Below, piece after piece: positions 21,687-33,777 of a DNA stretch of 64,000 bases. Made by a program: the position numbers and the translations under genes. The stretch lies in assembly GCF_030052815.1 (NCBI RefSeq), contig NC_079494.1, positions 38,364,467 to 38,428,466 of the forward strand, written 5' to 3'. This DNA is from Hevea brasiliensis. Its lineage: Eukaryota > Streptophyta > Magnoliopsida > Malpighiales > Euphorbiaceae. The notes below the pieces were generated by a model. That model was not told the DNA's origin and ran no database searches. It saw nothing but the letters and a program-made list of their open reading frames with translations. How positions within the stretch are numbered: position 1 is the stretch's first letter; each line of letters begins with the position of its first letter.

Positions 21687-23003
21687 GATATTTCTGGGTG
21701 GCTTCCAATTAAGGATAGCTTCTATCTTGCTAGGATCTACCTTAATACCCTCTTCTGATACTACATGCCCCAAGAAAGATATTTCTTTCAGCCAAAATTC
21801 ACATTTCGATAATTTGGCGTATAGTTGTTTCTCCCTCAAAGTCTGCAGTACAATCCACAGATGTCTATCATGCTCTTCTACATTCCTCGAATAGACCAAT
21901 ATATCATCTATGAATACCACAACAAACTGGTTGAGGTATGGTCTGAAGATAGTGTTCATCAGATCTATAAAAGTAGCCGGAGCATTAGTTAATCCGAATG
22001 GCATAACCAAGAGCTCATAATGGCCATAGCGGGTTCTAAAGGCAGTTTTAGAAATACTCTGCTCTTGTACTTTTAGCTGATAATAACCTGATCTCAGGTC
22101 AATTTTGGAGAACACAGCTGCGCCCCTCAACTGATCAAACAAGTCATCAATGCGGGGCAATGGGTATCTGTTCTTTATTGTCACCTTATTCAACTGTCGA
22201 TAGTCAATGCATAACCGGAGAGTGCCATCCTTCTTCTTTACAAATAATACTGGCGCTCCCCAAGGTGACACATTAGGGTGGATGAAGCCCTTCTCAAGCA
22301 ACTCTTGCAACTGTACTTTCAATTCTTTTAGTTCTACTGGTGCCATTCTATATGGCATTATGGAGATTGGGTCCACACCAGGCATAGCATCAATTTCAAT
22401 CTGCACTTCTCTTTCTAGAGGTAATCCTGGCAATTCATCAGGAAATACATCTGGAAAATCCGTAGGGATGTCCCTCAATGTTGGACTATCCACTTGGGTG
22501 TCTATCACATGTGCCAAGTACACCTCACACCCTTTCCTAATCATTTTTCTAGCCAGTGCAGCTGAAATGATGTTTGAAGGCAATAACTGCCTCTCCCCAT
22601 GTATTACTACATCACCATACTGAGGAAGACCAAAAGTGACTGTCTTCAGTCTACAGTTAATCATCACATGATGCCTGGCTAACGAATCCATGCCCAAGAT
22701 AATGTCATAATCTCTGAAGGGCATTTTAATTAAATCAGACAAAAAAGTGTGTCCTTGGATCACCAAAGGACAATCCCTATATAATTTATTTACCCTGACC
22801 TCCTGGCCTAATGGACTAGTTACTAGCACATCATAATCCATTGGTACACACTGAATAGCAGTAGAACACATCACACTAGCACTAACATATGAATGTGTGG
22901 AGCCAAGATCAAATAACACATGTACATCTTGATCAAGGATGGAGAAAATACCAGCTACTACATCTGATGTTTCAGCTTCCTCCCTCTGATGCATGGTATA
23001 CAC
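21687..23003 (-). pseudogene. A1 protease and reverse transcriptase
   Basis: A long frame starts at 23003 (MYTMHQREE). The retropepsin-like protease has FDLGSTHSY where FDSGSTHSY is usual, so the active-site DSG has become DLG. RT follows with [51 protein letters not shown] (first catalytic Asp), MPFGLTNAP and [11 protein letters not shown] (catalytic FIDD). The RT core looks intact. The frame runs through the first copy of the duplicated connection region to a stop near 21552. The protease change alone should block processing. Confidence 0.88.
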
Positions 23004-23162
23004 TCTGACTGGTGCACCACTGGATACTGGCTGGTTAACAGTGCTTTGACTCCTAGGAGTGTTACCAGGACCCCTACCTCTGCCTCTACCTCTAGCAACT
23101 AACTGTGACCCTCTAGGTGCAAAGACTTGGGCTGATCCTTCAAATGTAGCAGAAGGTCCAGA

Positions 23163-24225
23163 CTAGCGTAGACTAGTACAATCCTTAGTGAAATGTTCGC
23201 TCCCTCCACAGTAAAAACATGCACCGGTGGCCTTGAAATAAACCCCACCGTGTGTTCTACCACAAGTTTCACACTGCCGTACTGATAGAGCTCCTCGGGG
23301 TGCTTGCTGGGTCTGCTGACCAGACCAGGGTGGTCTTTGGCTAGAGAATCTGCGTCTGCCAGATCTATGGGAGCTGGATCCCCTAAACTGTTTCCTCTTC
23401 CCAGAACCACTCTCAGGTGCTTGTCCAGTAGTCTTTTCAGTCTTCTCTTTCTCTTGTGTACCCTTCTTAACTACCCCTTCTGATTCTATCCTTTCCAGTT
23501 CTAGGGCCTGTGAGATCAACTCAGCGAAATTCTGATGTCTGAAACCCACAACTTACATTCTCAGATTCGGCCTTAACCCGGAATCAAACCTCTTACATCT
23601 ATCTCTGGGGGTGGAGACTAAACTTCCAGTGTAGTGGCTCAGTTGAGAGAAGTCTCTCTCATATTTTGCTATGTTCTGTCCCCTTGTTTCAAACTCAATA
23701 ATTCTTGCAACTTCATATCCACATATGCATTGGGGATCCACTTCTGTCGAAACTCCCTCAAAAAGTCTGACCAGGTTAACACGGGTGGCTCAACCAGGCT
23801 GTGGGGGATGGTCTTCCACCATTCATATGCATCCTCTTGCAGAAGAGATACTGAATATTCAAATTTTAATTCTTTGATACACTGTAGCTTCCTAAAAACC
23901 CATTCCATTCTTTCCAACCACTGCTCTGCCTCCAGTGGATCCATAGTGCCCTTAAACTCGGTGATCCCAAATTTCATCAATTTTTCATATTCCCGAGCTG
24001 AGGGCTGTGGTTGTGCTATAGGTACTTGCATCTAAGCTTGGGGTGGCACATTTCCTGCCATTTCTTTGGAAAAACACGACCATCTCTTTGCAAACCGAGT
24101 AGGAAGCTGCGGTCTTTGGAGTAGGTCTTTGGAGTAGCTGACCCACTCACGTTCTGGAGTGCTGGGGCTCCCACTTGAACCTCAGCCTCAACAGATTGTT
24201 CCACAGAATGATCTCCTTCTTCCAT
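23163..24225 (-). pseudogene. A1 gag, frameshifted
   Basis: ATG at 24225 (MEEGDHSVEQS) matches the A3 start at 39211. The retrotransposon gag domain (EFKGTMDPLEAEQWLERME, then DAYEWWKT) is read at 24031-23669, the next part at 23741-23553, and the basic tail with the zinc knuckle at 23549-23163. The knuckle CFYCGGSEHFTKDC is a canonical CX2CX4HX4C. Frames change near 24020 and 23700, and a stop follows 23553. A small direct repeat of GGTCTTTGGAGTA near 24111-24135 accounts for one frame change. Confidence 0.85.
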
Positions 24226-24394
24226 TCCATTTTCCCAAATTTTCTACTTCCTGAGATCAAACACAAGGAGGTTGACCTCCGTTAGTGCATATTCATGATG
24301 TAAATATGTCATATGTAACAATTAAAGACACTTGAGCAGTTGTACTTATCAAAGAAATGTTCACACAAATAGTCAAAATTCATTGCAAAACCAT

Positions 24395-24406
24395 GCTCTG
24401 ATACCA
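24395..24406 (-). other. A1 primer-binding site
   Basis: TGGTATCAGAGC on the - strand, eight bases inside the 5' LTR end, matches initiator-Met tRNA. A3 has the same 8-base spacer. Confidence 0.92.
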
Positions 24407-24414
24407 CTAAAACA

Positions 24415-27400
24415 TGTCACACCTTATCCCTCTGTACGGCATAACATGATCCCGTAGAATACCTAATGAACTACCGAACTTCACCTACCGATAATTCATT
24501 AAGTACACTACAAGGGATTTTAAAACTATTTTTTTGCATTTTGGAAGTGGTGAGCATTTTGATAGGAATTAAAATCATTTATTCAAAGCTTATAAACTAG
24601 TAAGAATTTTTGTCCATTTTAATTTTACCGCAAATTTTATAAAAATTTTGACAGAGTTCCATTTGTATTTGGAGAAAACAATTTTTCAAATACCTGAGAA
24701 AAGCACTTCCAATAATTTTTCACAACTCCCAACCACCAAATAATTTCAAGTCAACTCAAAATTTTGAAAACAAACCATTTCAAATAATTCCATCAACATA
24801 GTATGCACAAATTAAATTTATAGATATAAAATCTAAAAATAATATTATTACCATTTATTATACAACTGCTCACTTTACATTGATACTTATGACATTACAG
24901 TATTTACATCAAAATAATTACAAGGGTCTAAAACAATACCAGTACAAAAGGGATCAAGAAGTTCTTGTCAATCTCGCAACTCACTCTGCTGCTTTCTCCT
25001 TGCTCTTACCTGCGATAGTAAATTAAACTATTGCTGAGTACAAAAATACTCAGTGGTGTACAATAAAAATTTAAAATACAATACATAAATCATTCATTAA
25101 CAAAACACAATTTAAATATTTCTCAAATTATAAAAACTCATAATAACACAATTTAGTCAAATAATTTAACAACACAGTGTTGCCAATTCATACACAACTT
25201 AAGCCATGACATAAAATTTCCGATCAATGCCTTGTTGTACACCACGACAAAGCATTCTACAACCCACTAATCGAAATCAATGAGGGAGGTGGCTAGCTAG
25301 CTAATGAGTACTCATCCGATCTGTAACCTCAACTGGTAAACCAGAGAGGGAGGAAAAATAATCGATCTCACCCCATGAATGGAGGAGGAGTAATAAGGTA
25401 CTGTCATGCTAAGTGTGAATCAAAAATCCATTTCAAACATTTTATTCAAATGATTCGTGAGAGATCCAATAAATTTCCAAAGTCATAATTTCATTCACAA
25501 GATGGCAACACAATTCATAATTAACTTCAAATTTTCATAAATCACACTAAATCAATTTTTCAATGACAAAAAGCTCAAATAAGGTTTATTGTGCACAAAC
25601 CTAACGTTAGTCGCCTCTAGGCCTTGACTCAGTCTCTCCGAGCTTCCAAGTCTTTTTCAGCTGAAACATACAGTTTCACAGTGTTTCAGTACCATAGCTT
25701 AGCATAAATCCAAAAATAAATTTAACTTCACTTTTATTTAGCTCTAATGTGCTAAACTCGACGTTCTTGAAATTTTTGTGTTTTGGGTTACTATTCACTA
25801 CACTATTCAAGTCACATTGTTGACTTTCTAAGGTTTAATGGGTATGGGAATTCCAACTTCACTCACATACTACATTTTGGTCACCAAACTTGTTGGTTTT
25901 GGTCATTTTCTCAAAACTTAGGTCTTTTAGGCAAAATTGCCAAATTTTCAGTTTTGGTTTTTAAGGTTGCACTGTTCCATTGGTCACTTTTCTGTTGGAA
26001 TTTGATAAACCTTCCTGCATATAAAATGTTCCCTATTGTCTTAAGTTTATTCTACTTTTTGAATCACTCCAATTGGAGTTTTTTAGCTCAAGTTATATCC
26101 AAATTATGGTTACTGTTTATGCTGCCGAATTTAGTTCTACATATTTATTGATCCAACTTCGTTCAGCAATTTGATCAAGTTAAGTCCATAATTTGGTCTA
26201 ATTTTCTTCATATGAATTGTTCTAATATGTCTTAGGTTTCCATCGGTTTAAGAATCACCTAAATTGGAGTTTTCTAGAGAGAGTTATAGCCATTGAAACT
26301 TTACTATTCATATGATAAATCTGCAGTTTTGTAGGTTCAGTGATTCAACTTTGCTCAGTAATTTGATTGGGTGAATGGCATAATTTGGGTTTGTGTTCTG
26401 CATGAAAGTTTTAGATCTATATCTCATCTAACCACTGGTAAAATTTCAGGTCATATTGACCTGCCTAGCTCGAGTTATGACCAAATGAACAAACACTGTT
26501 CACTTGGTCAGTTTGTGCAGGGTAGCCTGTAATTTTTCAACTTTAGTTAATTTGTTCACTAGGTTTTAGTCACTTTTGGGGCATGCTTCCTAAATGAAAA
26601 TTGTGTCATTTAGTACCTATTTTCATCTCCAATTGGTACCATATCCATTGGACTTTTAAATTTTCATTTTTGGTCCTTCAAATTTGACTTGGTCATGCTG
26701 CAGTAGCATGACCACACTCCCTCCGAATTTAACTTTAATTCCAACACTTCTAACACACTTAATTAGGTCACAAATGACCATTTCTCACTTCACATTAGGT
26801 CAAAGACACCATTTACAAGTTTCTCACATTTTTTGTCTCTAAACCCTAATGTCCAAAACCCTAATTCATGTCATTTGTTGCATTTAGCTAATTAAACACC
26901 TATAAGCATGCTTCATTAACTCAATTATGCTTCCTAACATATTTAGCTCAAACAAATTCATACTTTATCCAACCAAACCCTAGCTAGCCAAAATTCTATA
27001 TAATTCCTCAACAAGTATTTTCTTTTCATTTTAAATGAATTTCTAAGTAATTCAAGCTAAAAATACAACAATTAAATCTCAAACTTTCAAATTGATGTGC
27101 TTACCTCACTTTGTAGATTCCCTAGTTCTTCAATTCTCCAAGTTTTCTCTCCCTTCTTGCTCCCAAAGTGTTTATCTAGGTCTAAGGGTAAGATTTAATG
27201 TTGGGATTTAGGGGATTTATGGAAAGGAACCAAAGAGTTCAAGCTTTTGTTCCTTAAAAATGGTGGAAGAAAAAATGAGAAAGAGAGGAGAGAAAATTGG
27301 GGCGGCACTTAGAAAGAAGAAGACCAAAAAAATGATTTTTTTCATTTCTTTTTTGTTATTTTATGTCTCATTAACAAGAATTGACTTGGTCAATTTGGGT

Positions 27401-28018
27401 AGGCAAATTAAAATTGTATTTTGACATCATGATGATGTCATCCAATGAGGTAAGCATGAGTTAATAAACTTTTTTTAATTTTCTTTATTCTTTTATATTT
27501 ATTTTTTTCATTAGTTCTTTAATTTAATTCCCGACTCCGAAATTTTTCTTTCTCCGATTTTATTTGACAGTTAGGTCAGGAGTCAGCTCTCGGGGTCAAT
27601 TGACCAAATTGCCCCTCACCAGTTCATCCCGGTTTGCAAATATTTCAATATTTCTTTTGGCTCCCTGACCTGATTATTTGACTGGCTTAACAGTTCTTTT
27701 TCGTGATTTTCTTTTTTCCACTGTGTTCGTAATGGTCCTAAGGACCGCAGCGTCACGTTTTACGGTTCAAAATTTGAGTTTAAAATGGCTTCGTAGTCGT
27801 TCCCGAGACGGTCACCCATCGCTGTGACTCTCGACTCGTTTAACTTCTTATGTTCTGTTTTTCTTATTTATACTTAACTAATTGACAATTACTAATTATT
27901 TATGTTTATAGCTTATTTAGTTGTCTTAAGTGTGGTTTTAATCCTCTTAATTGTCCGGACCGACAACGGTTACCGGAACAGTGAAATATACCAGGCTATA
28001 CAAATAGGGGGTGTTACA
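24415..28018 (-). repeat. A1 5' LTR (3.6 kb)
   Basis: Same ends and order as the 3' LTR at 15499-19103. The hairpins recur at 25012-25034 (GCGATAGT with ACTATTGC, one G-U pair) and 25034-25053, and the 19 bp palindrome at 27422-27440. A 122-codon frame at 25783-26151 is a chance opening and is not kept in the other LTR. Confidence 0.93.
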
Positions 28019-28023
28019 CATAC
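28019..28023. repeat. right target-site duplication of A1 (CATAC)
   Basis: CATAC follows the GGGTGTTACA end of A1, matching 15494-15498. Removing A1 and one CATAC restores a continuous A2 LTR. Confidence 0.92.
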
Positions 28024-30627
28024 ACAACTTAAGCCATGACACAAAATTTCCAATCAATGCCGTGTTGTACACTACAACAAAGCGATCTATAACCCCACCA
28101 ATCGAAATCAATGAGGGAGGTGGCTAGCTAGCTAATGAGTACTCATCCGATCTACAACCTCAATTGGTAAACCAGAGAGGGAGATAAATAATCGATCTTA
28201 ACCCCATAAATGGAGGAGGAATATTAACGCACTGTCATGCTAAGTATGAATCAGAAATCCACTTTAAACATTTTATTCAAATATTGCATACAAAAATTAA
28301 ATCAATTTCTAAAGTTACAATTTCATCACAAAGTGGCAACACAAAAGTTCTTAAACTCATAATGCATACTAAATCAAATTTTCAAGGATAAAATGCTTAA
28401 ATAGGGTTTATTGTGTACAAACCTGATGTGAGTCGCCTCTAGGCCTTAACTCAGTCTCTCAGACTTTTCGAGTCTTTTTCAGCTGAAACACAAAATTTAT
28501 AGTGTCTCAGTATCTTTACTTCATAGCAATTCCAATAACTAATTCCAATATGTTTAAACTTATATTTTTGCAAATTTTCATGTTGAGGTTACTATTCATA
28601 GTACTATTCAAGTCAAAATATTGACTTTCTTATACGTAAAAGGTATGGAAACTCCAACTATACTCACATACCACATTTTGGTCACCAATTTTGTTGGTTT
28701 TGGTTGTTTTCTCAAAACTTAGGTCTTTTAGGCAAAATTGCAAATTTTCAGTTTTAGTGTCTTATGTTGCACTGTTCCATTAGTCATTTTGCTGTTAGAA
28801 TTTGGCTAAGTTTTCTTCATAGAAATTGTTCCTTATTGTCTTAACTTTATTCTCCTTTTTGAATCACTCCAATTGGAGTTTTTTAGCTCAAGTTATAGCT
28901 ATTTGAATCATGGCCGCCGGATTGGACTTAACCCAAATTTCTGGGCACCAAAACTGGTTCTGGCAGTTTTAAGTCACCAATTTTGGGTGGCTAAATGACT
29001 TAGTTAAGGGTATAATTTGAGTTTGTGTTCTTCATGAAAGTTTTAGTTCTATATCTCAGCTTTCCACTGGTAAAATTTCGGGTCATTGAGACCTGCCTAG
29101 CCCATGTTATGGCCAAACGAAAGAATACTGTTCATTTGGTCATTTTTGTACAGGTTAGATTGCCTAATTCGGATTTGGTCAATTTGTTCATTAGGTTTTG
29201 GTCACTTTTTAGGCATGATTCCTAAATGAAAAATGTTCCATTTTGTGTCTATTTTCATTTCCAATTGGTCTCATACCAATTGGACTTGTAAATTTCATTT
29301 TTGGTCCCTCAAAGGGACCTTGGTCCTACTGCCTGCAGCATGACCCTAAACAATCCAAATTTGCAATTGGTTCCAACACTTCTAACATACTCCAATTGGT
29401 CACAAATGACCATTTCTCACCTGAAATCAAGTCCAACACCATTTAACACATTCCCACATTTTTGTCTTCAAAACCCTAGATGCCAAAACCCTAGTTCATG
29501 CCATTGATAAATTCCTTAATCAAATCATTACACTAATCACATATTCAACCTTATTTAAGCTCTAATTCATGTTTAGTTTAACTAAACACTATCAAATCCA
29601 ACACCCTATCAAGCTGGCTGAATTCACATATGGTCCCTTAACAAAAATTTTCTTTTCATTTAAACTTTATTTCCAAGTTGAATAAGTTAAAAATGTAAGA
29701 ATCAAACTAAAAGTGTTAAGTTTGCTTACTAACCTTACTTTGGATTTCCAAAACTTCAATTTCCTTTTTTTTTCTTCTTTCTTTCTTGCTCAAGCTTCTT
29801 TTCAAGACTAAAAGACCAAGTTTAATTAAGGGGACTATGGGATTTATGGCTAGATCAAGTGGTTCTTCAAGCTCAAAATGAGCTTTAATGGAGGAAAGTG
29901 AGGGTGAGGGAGAGAGAGGTGAGTGACGGCAATGAAGAAGATGACTTCTCTTTTTTTTTTTTCTTTTTCTTTTCTTTCTTTTTTTTTTATGTCTTTAGTC
30001 TTATGAAAGACCATAAATTACCATAAATTTAATTTTTATGCATCATGCATGATGTCATGCATGATGTCATCTCTTTTCACCTTTTTCATTTTCCTTTTAT
30101 TTTTCTTATTTATTTTTCCATTAGTTCTTTAATTTAATTTCCGATTCCAAAATTTTCTTTTCTCTGATTTTATTTGACAGTTAGGTCAGGAGTCAACTCT
30201 CAGGGTCAATTGACTAAATTGTCCCTCGCCAGTTCAACCCGGTTTGCAAATAATTTAATATTTCTTCTGGCTCCCTGACCTAATTATTTGACTCGCTTAA
30301 CAATTCTTCTTCATGATTTTCTCTTTTCCACTGTGTTCGCAATAGTCCTAAGGACCACAGCATCACATTTTACGATTCGAAATTTGAGTTTAAATCGACT
30401 TCGTAATCCTTCCCGAGAAGGTCACCCATCGCTGTGACTCTCAGCTCATTTAACTTATTATGTTATGTTTTTCTTATTTATACTAAACTAATTGGCAATT
30501 ACTAATTATTTGTATTTAGGGCTTATCTAGTTGTCTTAAGTATGGTTCTAATCCCTTTAATTATCCGGATCGACACCGGTCACTGAAATAGTGAAATATA
30601 CCAGACTATGCTAATAGGGGTGTTACA
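28024..30627 (-). repeat. family A LTR copy A2, right part
   Basis: Continues A2 from ACAACTTAAGCC to the terminus GGGGTGTTACA at 30627. It is clearly more diverged from the A1 LTRs than those are from each other, so it is older. It carries the palindromic TGCATCATGCATGATG block at 30039-30069. No internal A2 sequence is seen, so it looks like a solo LTR. No matching target duplication is found because the left end is truncated. Confidence 0.82.
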
Positions 30628-31021
30628 GGGAGACACATTGTGACTGATGGTGTGACGGCTCGAGGTACCTCATACCTAGTGCTAGTTTACCCGTTTATCC
30701 AGTCCAGTCAATTTGTATAGGTTACTTGGGCATGGAAAAGTATAAATGTAATTGAATTGATTATTAAAGAAAGTAAGGAAATTAAATATCAAGATTAAGA
30801 ACAAGAATGATTACAATAAAAAGAAGCTCAAAATCATCAAGAAAATGATTAATAAAATGCTAGAAAGAGTTAATATCATAAATGTAATTAGCCTTCGACT
30901 AAACAAAAAGTTAGTAATTATTTATTTCTTATAAACACAATAACTAAGAAATTTTTACTTTTATTTGCATATTATATTTTCTTGTAATATTGGCACCACT
31001 AAGCTTTATGCTTAGCACGTC
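30628..31021 (+). repeat. family B LTR copy B1, right part
   Basis: Resumes B1 after A2. It matches B2 from about 36580 (GGTATGACGGCC block, then GGTTACTTGGGCA) to the hairpin CTAAGC...GCTTAG at 30999-31015. It stops six bases later at A3, so the rest of B1 must lie beyond A3 and C, right of the window. Confidence 0.8.
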
Positions 31022-31576
31022 TGTAACACCCCTATTTTCATAGCCTGGTATATTTTACTGCTCCGGTGACCGGTGTCAGTCCAGATAATTAAGGGGATTA
31101 GAATCATGTCTAAGACAACTAGATAAGCCCTGAACACAAATAATTAGTAATTGTTAATTGGTTAAGTATTAATAAGAAAAACAGAACATAAGAAGTTAAA
31201 TGAGCCGAGAGTCACAGCGATGGGTGACCTTCTCTGGAAGGACTGCGAAGTCGATTTAAACTCAAATTTCGAACTGTAAAATGTGACGCTGCGGTCCTTA
31301 GGACTATTGCGAACACAGTGGAAAAGAGAAAATCATGAAAAAGAACTGTTAAGCCAGTCAAATAATTAGGTCAGGGATTCGAAAGAAATATTGAATTATT
31401 TGTAAACCAGGTCGAACCAGCGAGGGGTAATTTGGTTGATTGACCCCGAGAGCTAACTTCTGACTTAACTGTCAAATAAAATCGAAGAAAAGAAAATTTC
31501 AAAATCAGGAATTAAATTAAAGAGCTAATGGAAAAATAAGTAGAAAAAAAAAAGAAAAAGGAAAAGCGGAAATTGG

Positions 31577-31674
31577 TGACATCATGCATGACATCATGCA
31601 TGATGTAATAAACACTAACAAAAAAAAAAAAATTGTATAATTGTGGTCTTCCATAAGGGATTAATTTATAAAAG
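31577..31674 (+). promoter_or_regulatory. LTR promoter of A3 (5' copy): bZIP-like palindromes and TATA box
   Basis: TGACATCATGCATGACATCA followed by TGCATGATGTA (31577-31607), then TTTATAAAAG at 31665-31674, about 60 bp downstream. The spacing suits a plant core promoter. TGACATCA and its complement TGATGTCA resemble bZIP/CRE sites. The same pair recurs in the 3' LTR at 44439-44542. Confidence 0.5.
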
Positions 31675-33212
31675 AAACAAAAATTTTGCAAAAGTCTTCA
31701 TCTCTTCCACTTTGCCGTCTCTCTCTCCTTTTCCCTCACGAAACTCCATGGAAGCTCATTTTGAGCTTGATCAAACCCTAAATCCCACCTTAGAAAGTTA
31801 AACTTCCATCATTAAATCTTGATTTCAAGCTTTGATAGAGAACTTGACAACAAAAAGAAGAAGAAAGGAAGAGGTTTTGAAGAGGTGAAAATTCAAAGTA
31901 AGATTAGTAAGCAAACTTGACACTTTTAGTTTGATTTTTGCATTTCTAACTTATTAAACCTGGAAATAAACTTTAAATGAAATGAAAACAAGTGTTGGGG
32001 GACAAAGTTAAATTTTGGCCAACTTGTTAAGGTGTTGTATTTGATAGTGTTTAGTTAAACTAAACATGAATTAGAGCTTAAATAATGTGGTAATTGTGGT
32101 TAGAATGATAAGTGAACTCAAATTTCATGGAATTATGATGAATTGTATAATTAGGGTTCATAGCACCTAGGGTTTAGAGACAAAAATTTTAAGAAATGGT
32201 CAAATAGTGTGTTTAACATTGATTGAGATGAAAAATGGTCATTTGTGACCAGTTGAAGTATGTTAGAAGTGTTAGAATTAGGCTTGAATTCGGATTGGTT
32301 GTGGGTAGCCTACAAACAGCAGGACTAAGGTCCTTTTCAGGGACCAAAAGTGAAAATTTACAAGCCCAATTGGTGAGAGGCCAATTGAGAATGAAACTAG
32401 ACACAAAATGAGATATTTTTCATTCAGGAATCATGCCCAAAAAGTGACCAAAACCTAGCGAACAAATTGACCAAATCCGGACTTAGGCAATTTGACCTGT
32501 ACAAAAATGACCAAATGAACAGTGTTTGTTCATTTGGCAATAACTTGGGCTAGATAGGTCTAAATGACATGAAATTTTACCAGTGGAAAGTTGAGATATA
32601 GACCTAAAACTTTTATGGAGAACATAAGCCCAAATTATGCCCTTAACTAAGTCATTTGGCCCCCCAAAGTTGATAACCTAAAACTGCCAGAACCAGTTTG
32701 GTGCCCAGAAATCTGGGTTAAGTCCAATCCGGCAGCCATGATTCAAATGGCTATAACTTGAGCTAAAAAACTCTAATTGGAGTAATTCAAAAAGGAGAAT
32801 AAATTTAAGACAATAAGGAACAAATTCTATGAAGAACACTTAGTCAAATTTTAACAGCAAAATGATCAATGAAACAGTGCAACAAAAGACACCAAAACTG
32901 AAAATTTGCAATTTTGCCTAAAAGACCTAAGTTTTAAGAAAACAATCAAAACCAACAAAATTGGTGACCAAAACGTGGTATGTGAGTATAGTTGGTGTTC
33001 CCATACCTTTTAAGTATAAGAAAGTCAATATTTTGACTTGAATAGTACCATAAATAGTAACCTCAACATGAAAGTATTCAAGAATGAAGTTTAAGCATAA
33101 TGAGATTAATTATTGGAATTATTGTGGGGCAAAGATATTGAGACACTATATATTTTTTGTTTCAGCTGAAAAAGACTCGGAAGGTCTGAGAGACTGAGTC
33201 AAGGCCTAAAGG

Positions 33213-33217
33213 CGACT
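33213..33217. repeat. left target-site duplication of B2 (CGACT)
   Basis: CGACT precedes the TGTAACATCC start of B2 and recurs at 37771-37775 right after its end. Confidence 0.9.
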
Positions 33218-33759
33218 TGTAACATCCTCCCGGTAGCAACTCCGTACATTCTACTGTTCCGGTGACCGGTGTCGGTCCGGACAGCTAGAACGTCCTGAAA
33301 AATATTTAAACTAAAGTCAGGAACCATAATTAACTCAAATATTAATAAGAAAAATTTAGTAAAAATTTTAGAAATAAAATACAACTAAGTTAAATGAGCC
33401 GGTGCCCAAGCGATGGGTAACCAGAGGGAAGTTGCGATTCTCGCAACGATGAGCCCTAGACCCGGGGAAAAATTCATAAAATAATTTTTGGGACTCCAGA
33501 GAAGGGTCATTGAGGTTCCTATGGCATTAGAATGCCAAGAAAATATTTAGAAAAATTTTTCAATCGGTACAGACAATTTTGACCCGTTAAGCCAAACGGA
33601 GGGCATTTTGGTCATTTCGCCTTCAGAGGTGATTTTTGGCCGACTTGTCCAGTTGAGTAAATAATTATTATGACATAAAATATGAATAAATATTGCTAAA
33701 AATTAAATTGGAAATGAGTAGAGGAAAGAAGAAAAGAAAATGAAAAAAAATGCTAATTA

Positions 33760-33777
33760 TGACATCATATGATGTCA
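33760..33777 (+). promoter_or_regulatory. 18 bp perfect palindrome TGACATCATATGATGTCA in B2
   Basis: It sits where B1 has TGACGTCA and family A LTRs have TGACATCAT/ATGATGTCA. An AGATAAAAG stretch about 50 bp downstream could be a TATA-like site. Conserved position across two LTR families suggests an activator site; inferred. Confidence 0.45.

Larger units (their letters stand above)
15499..28018 (-). mobile_element. A1: complete Ty3/gypsy chromovirus (Tekay-like), 12.5 kb
   Basis: Two 3.6 kb LTRs in the same orientation flank gag, protease, RT, RNase H, integrase and a C-terminal chromodomain. PBS, PPT and a 5 bp duplication (CATAC) are all present. RT before integrase is diagnostic of Ty3/gypsy. 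In a ~220 bp stretch compared by eye near the inner LTR terminus the two LTRs differ at only a few positions, so insertion was fairly recent. The coding region has several stops, frameshifts and a 438 bp internal duplication, so it is probably non-autonomous. It lies inside A2, a related LTR in the same orientation. Confidence 0.93.
31022..33217 (+). repeat. A3 5' LTR, left part
   Basis: Starts TGTAACACCCC at 31022, with GTGACCGGTGTCAGTCC about 42 bp in. A CATCATGCATGA palindrome block (31577-31607) and a TATA box (31665-31674) form a promoter-like region; a CT-rich leader follows. The palindrome TTTCAGCTGAAA lies at 33160-33171. B2 is inserted at CGACT (33213-33217). No coding domain; a 63-codon antisense frame at 32213-32404 is chance. 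Confidence 0.9.

Noticed and set aside
25783..26151. 122-codon frame in the A1 5' LTR
   Set aside because: Not open in the other A1 LTR and without a domain.
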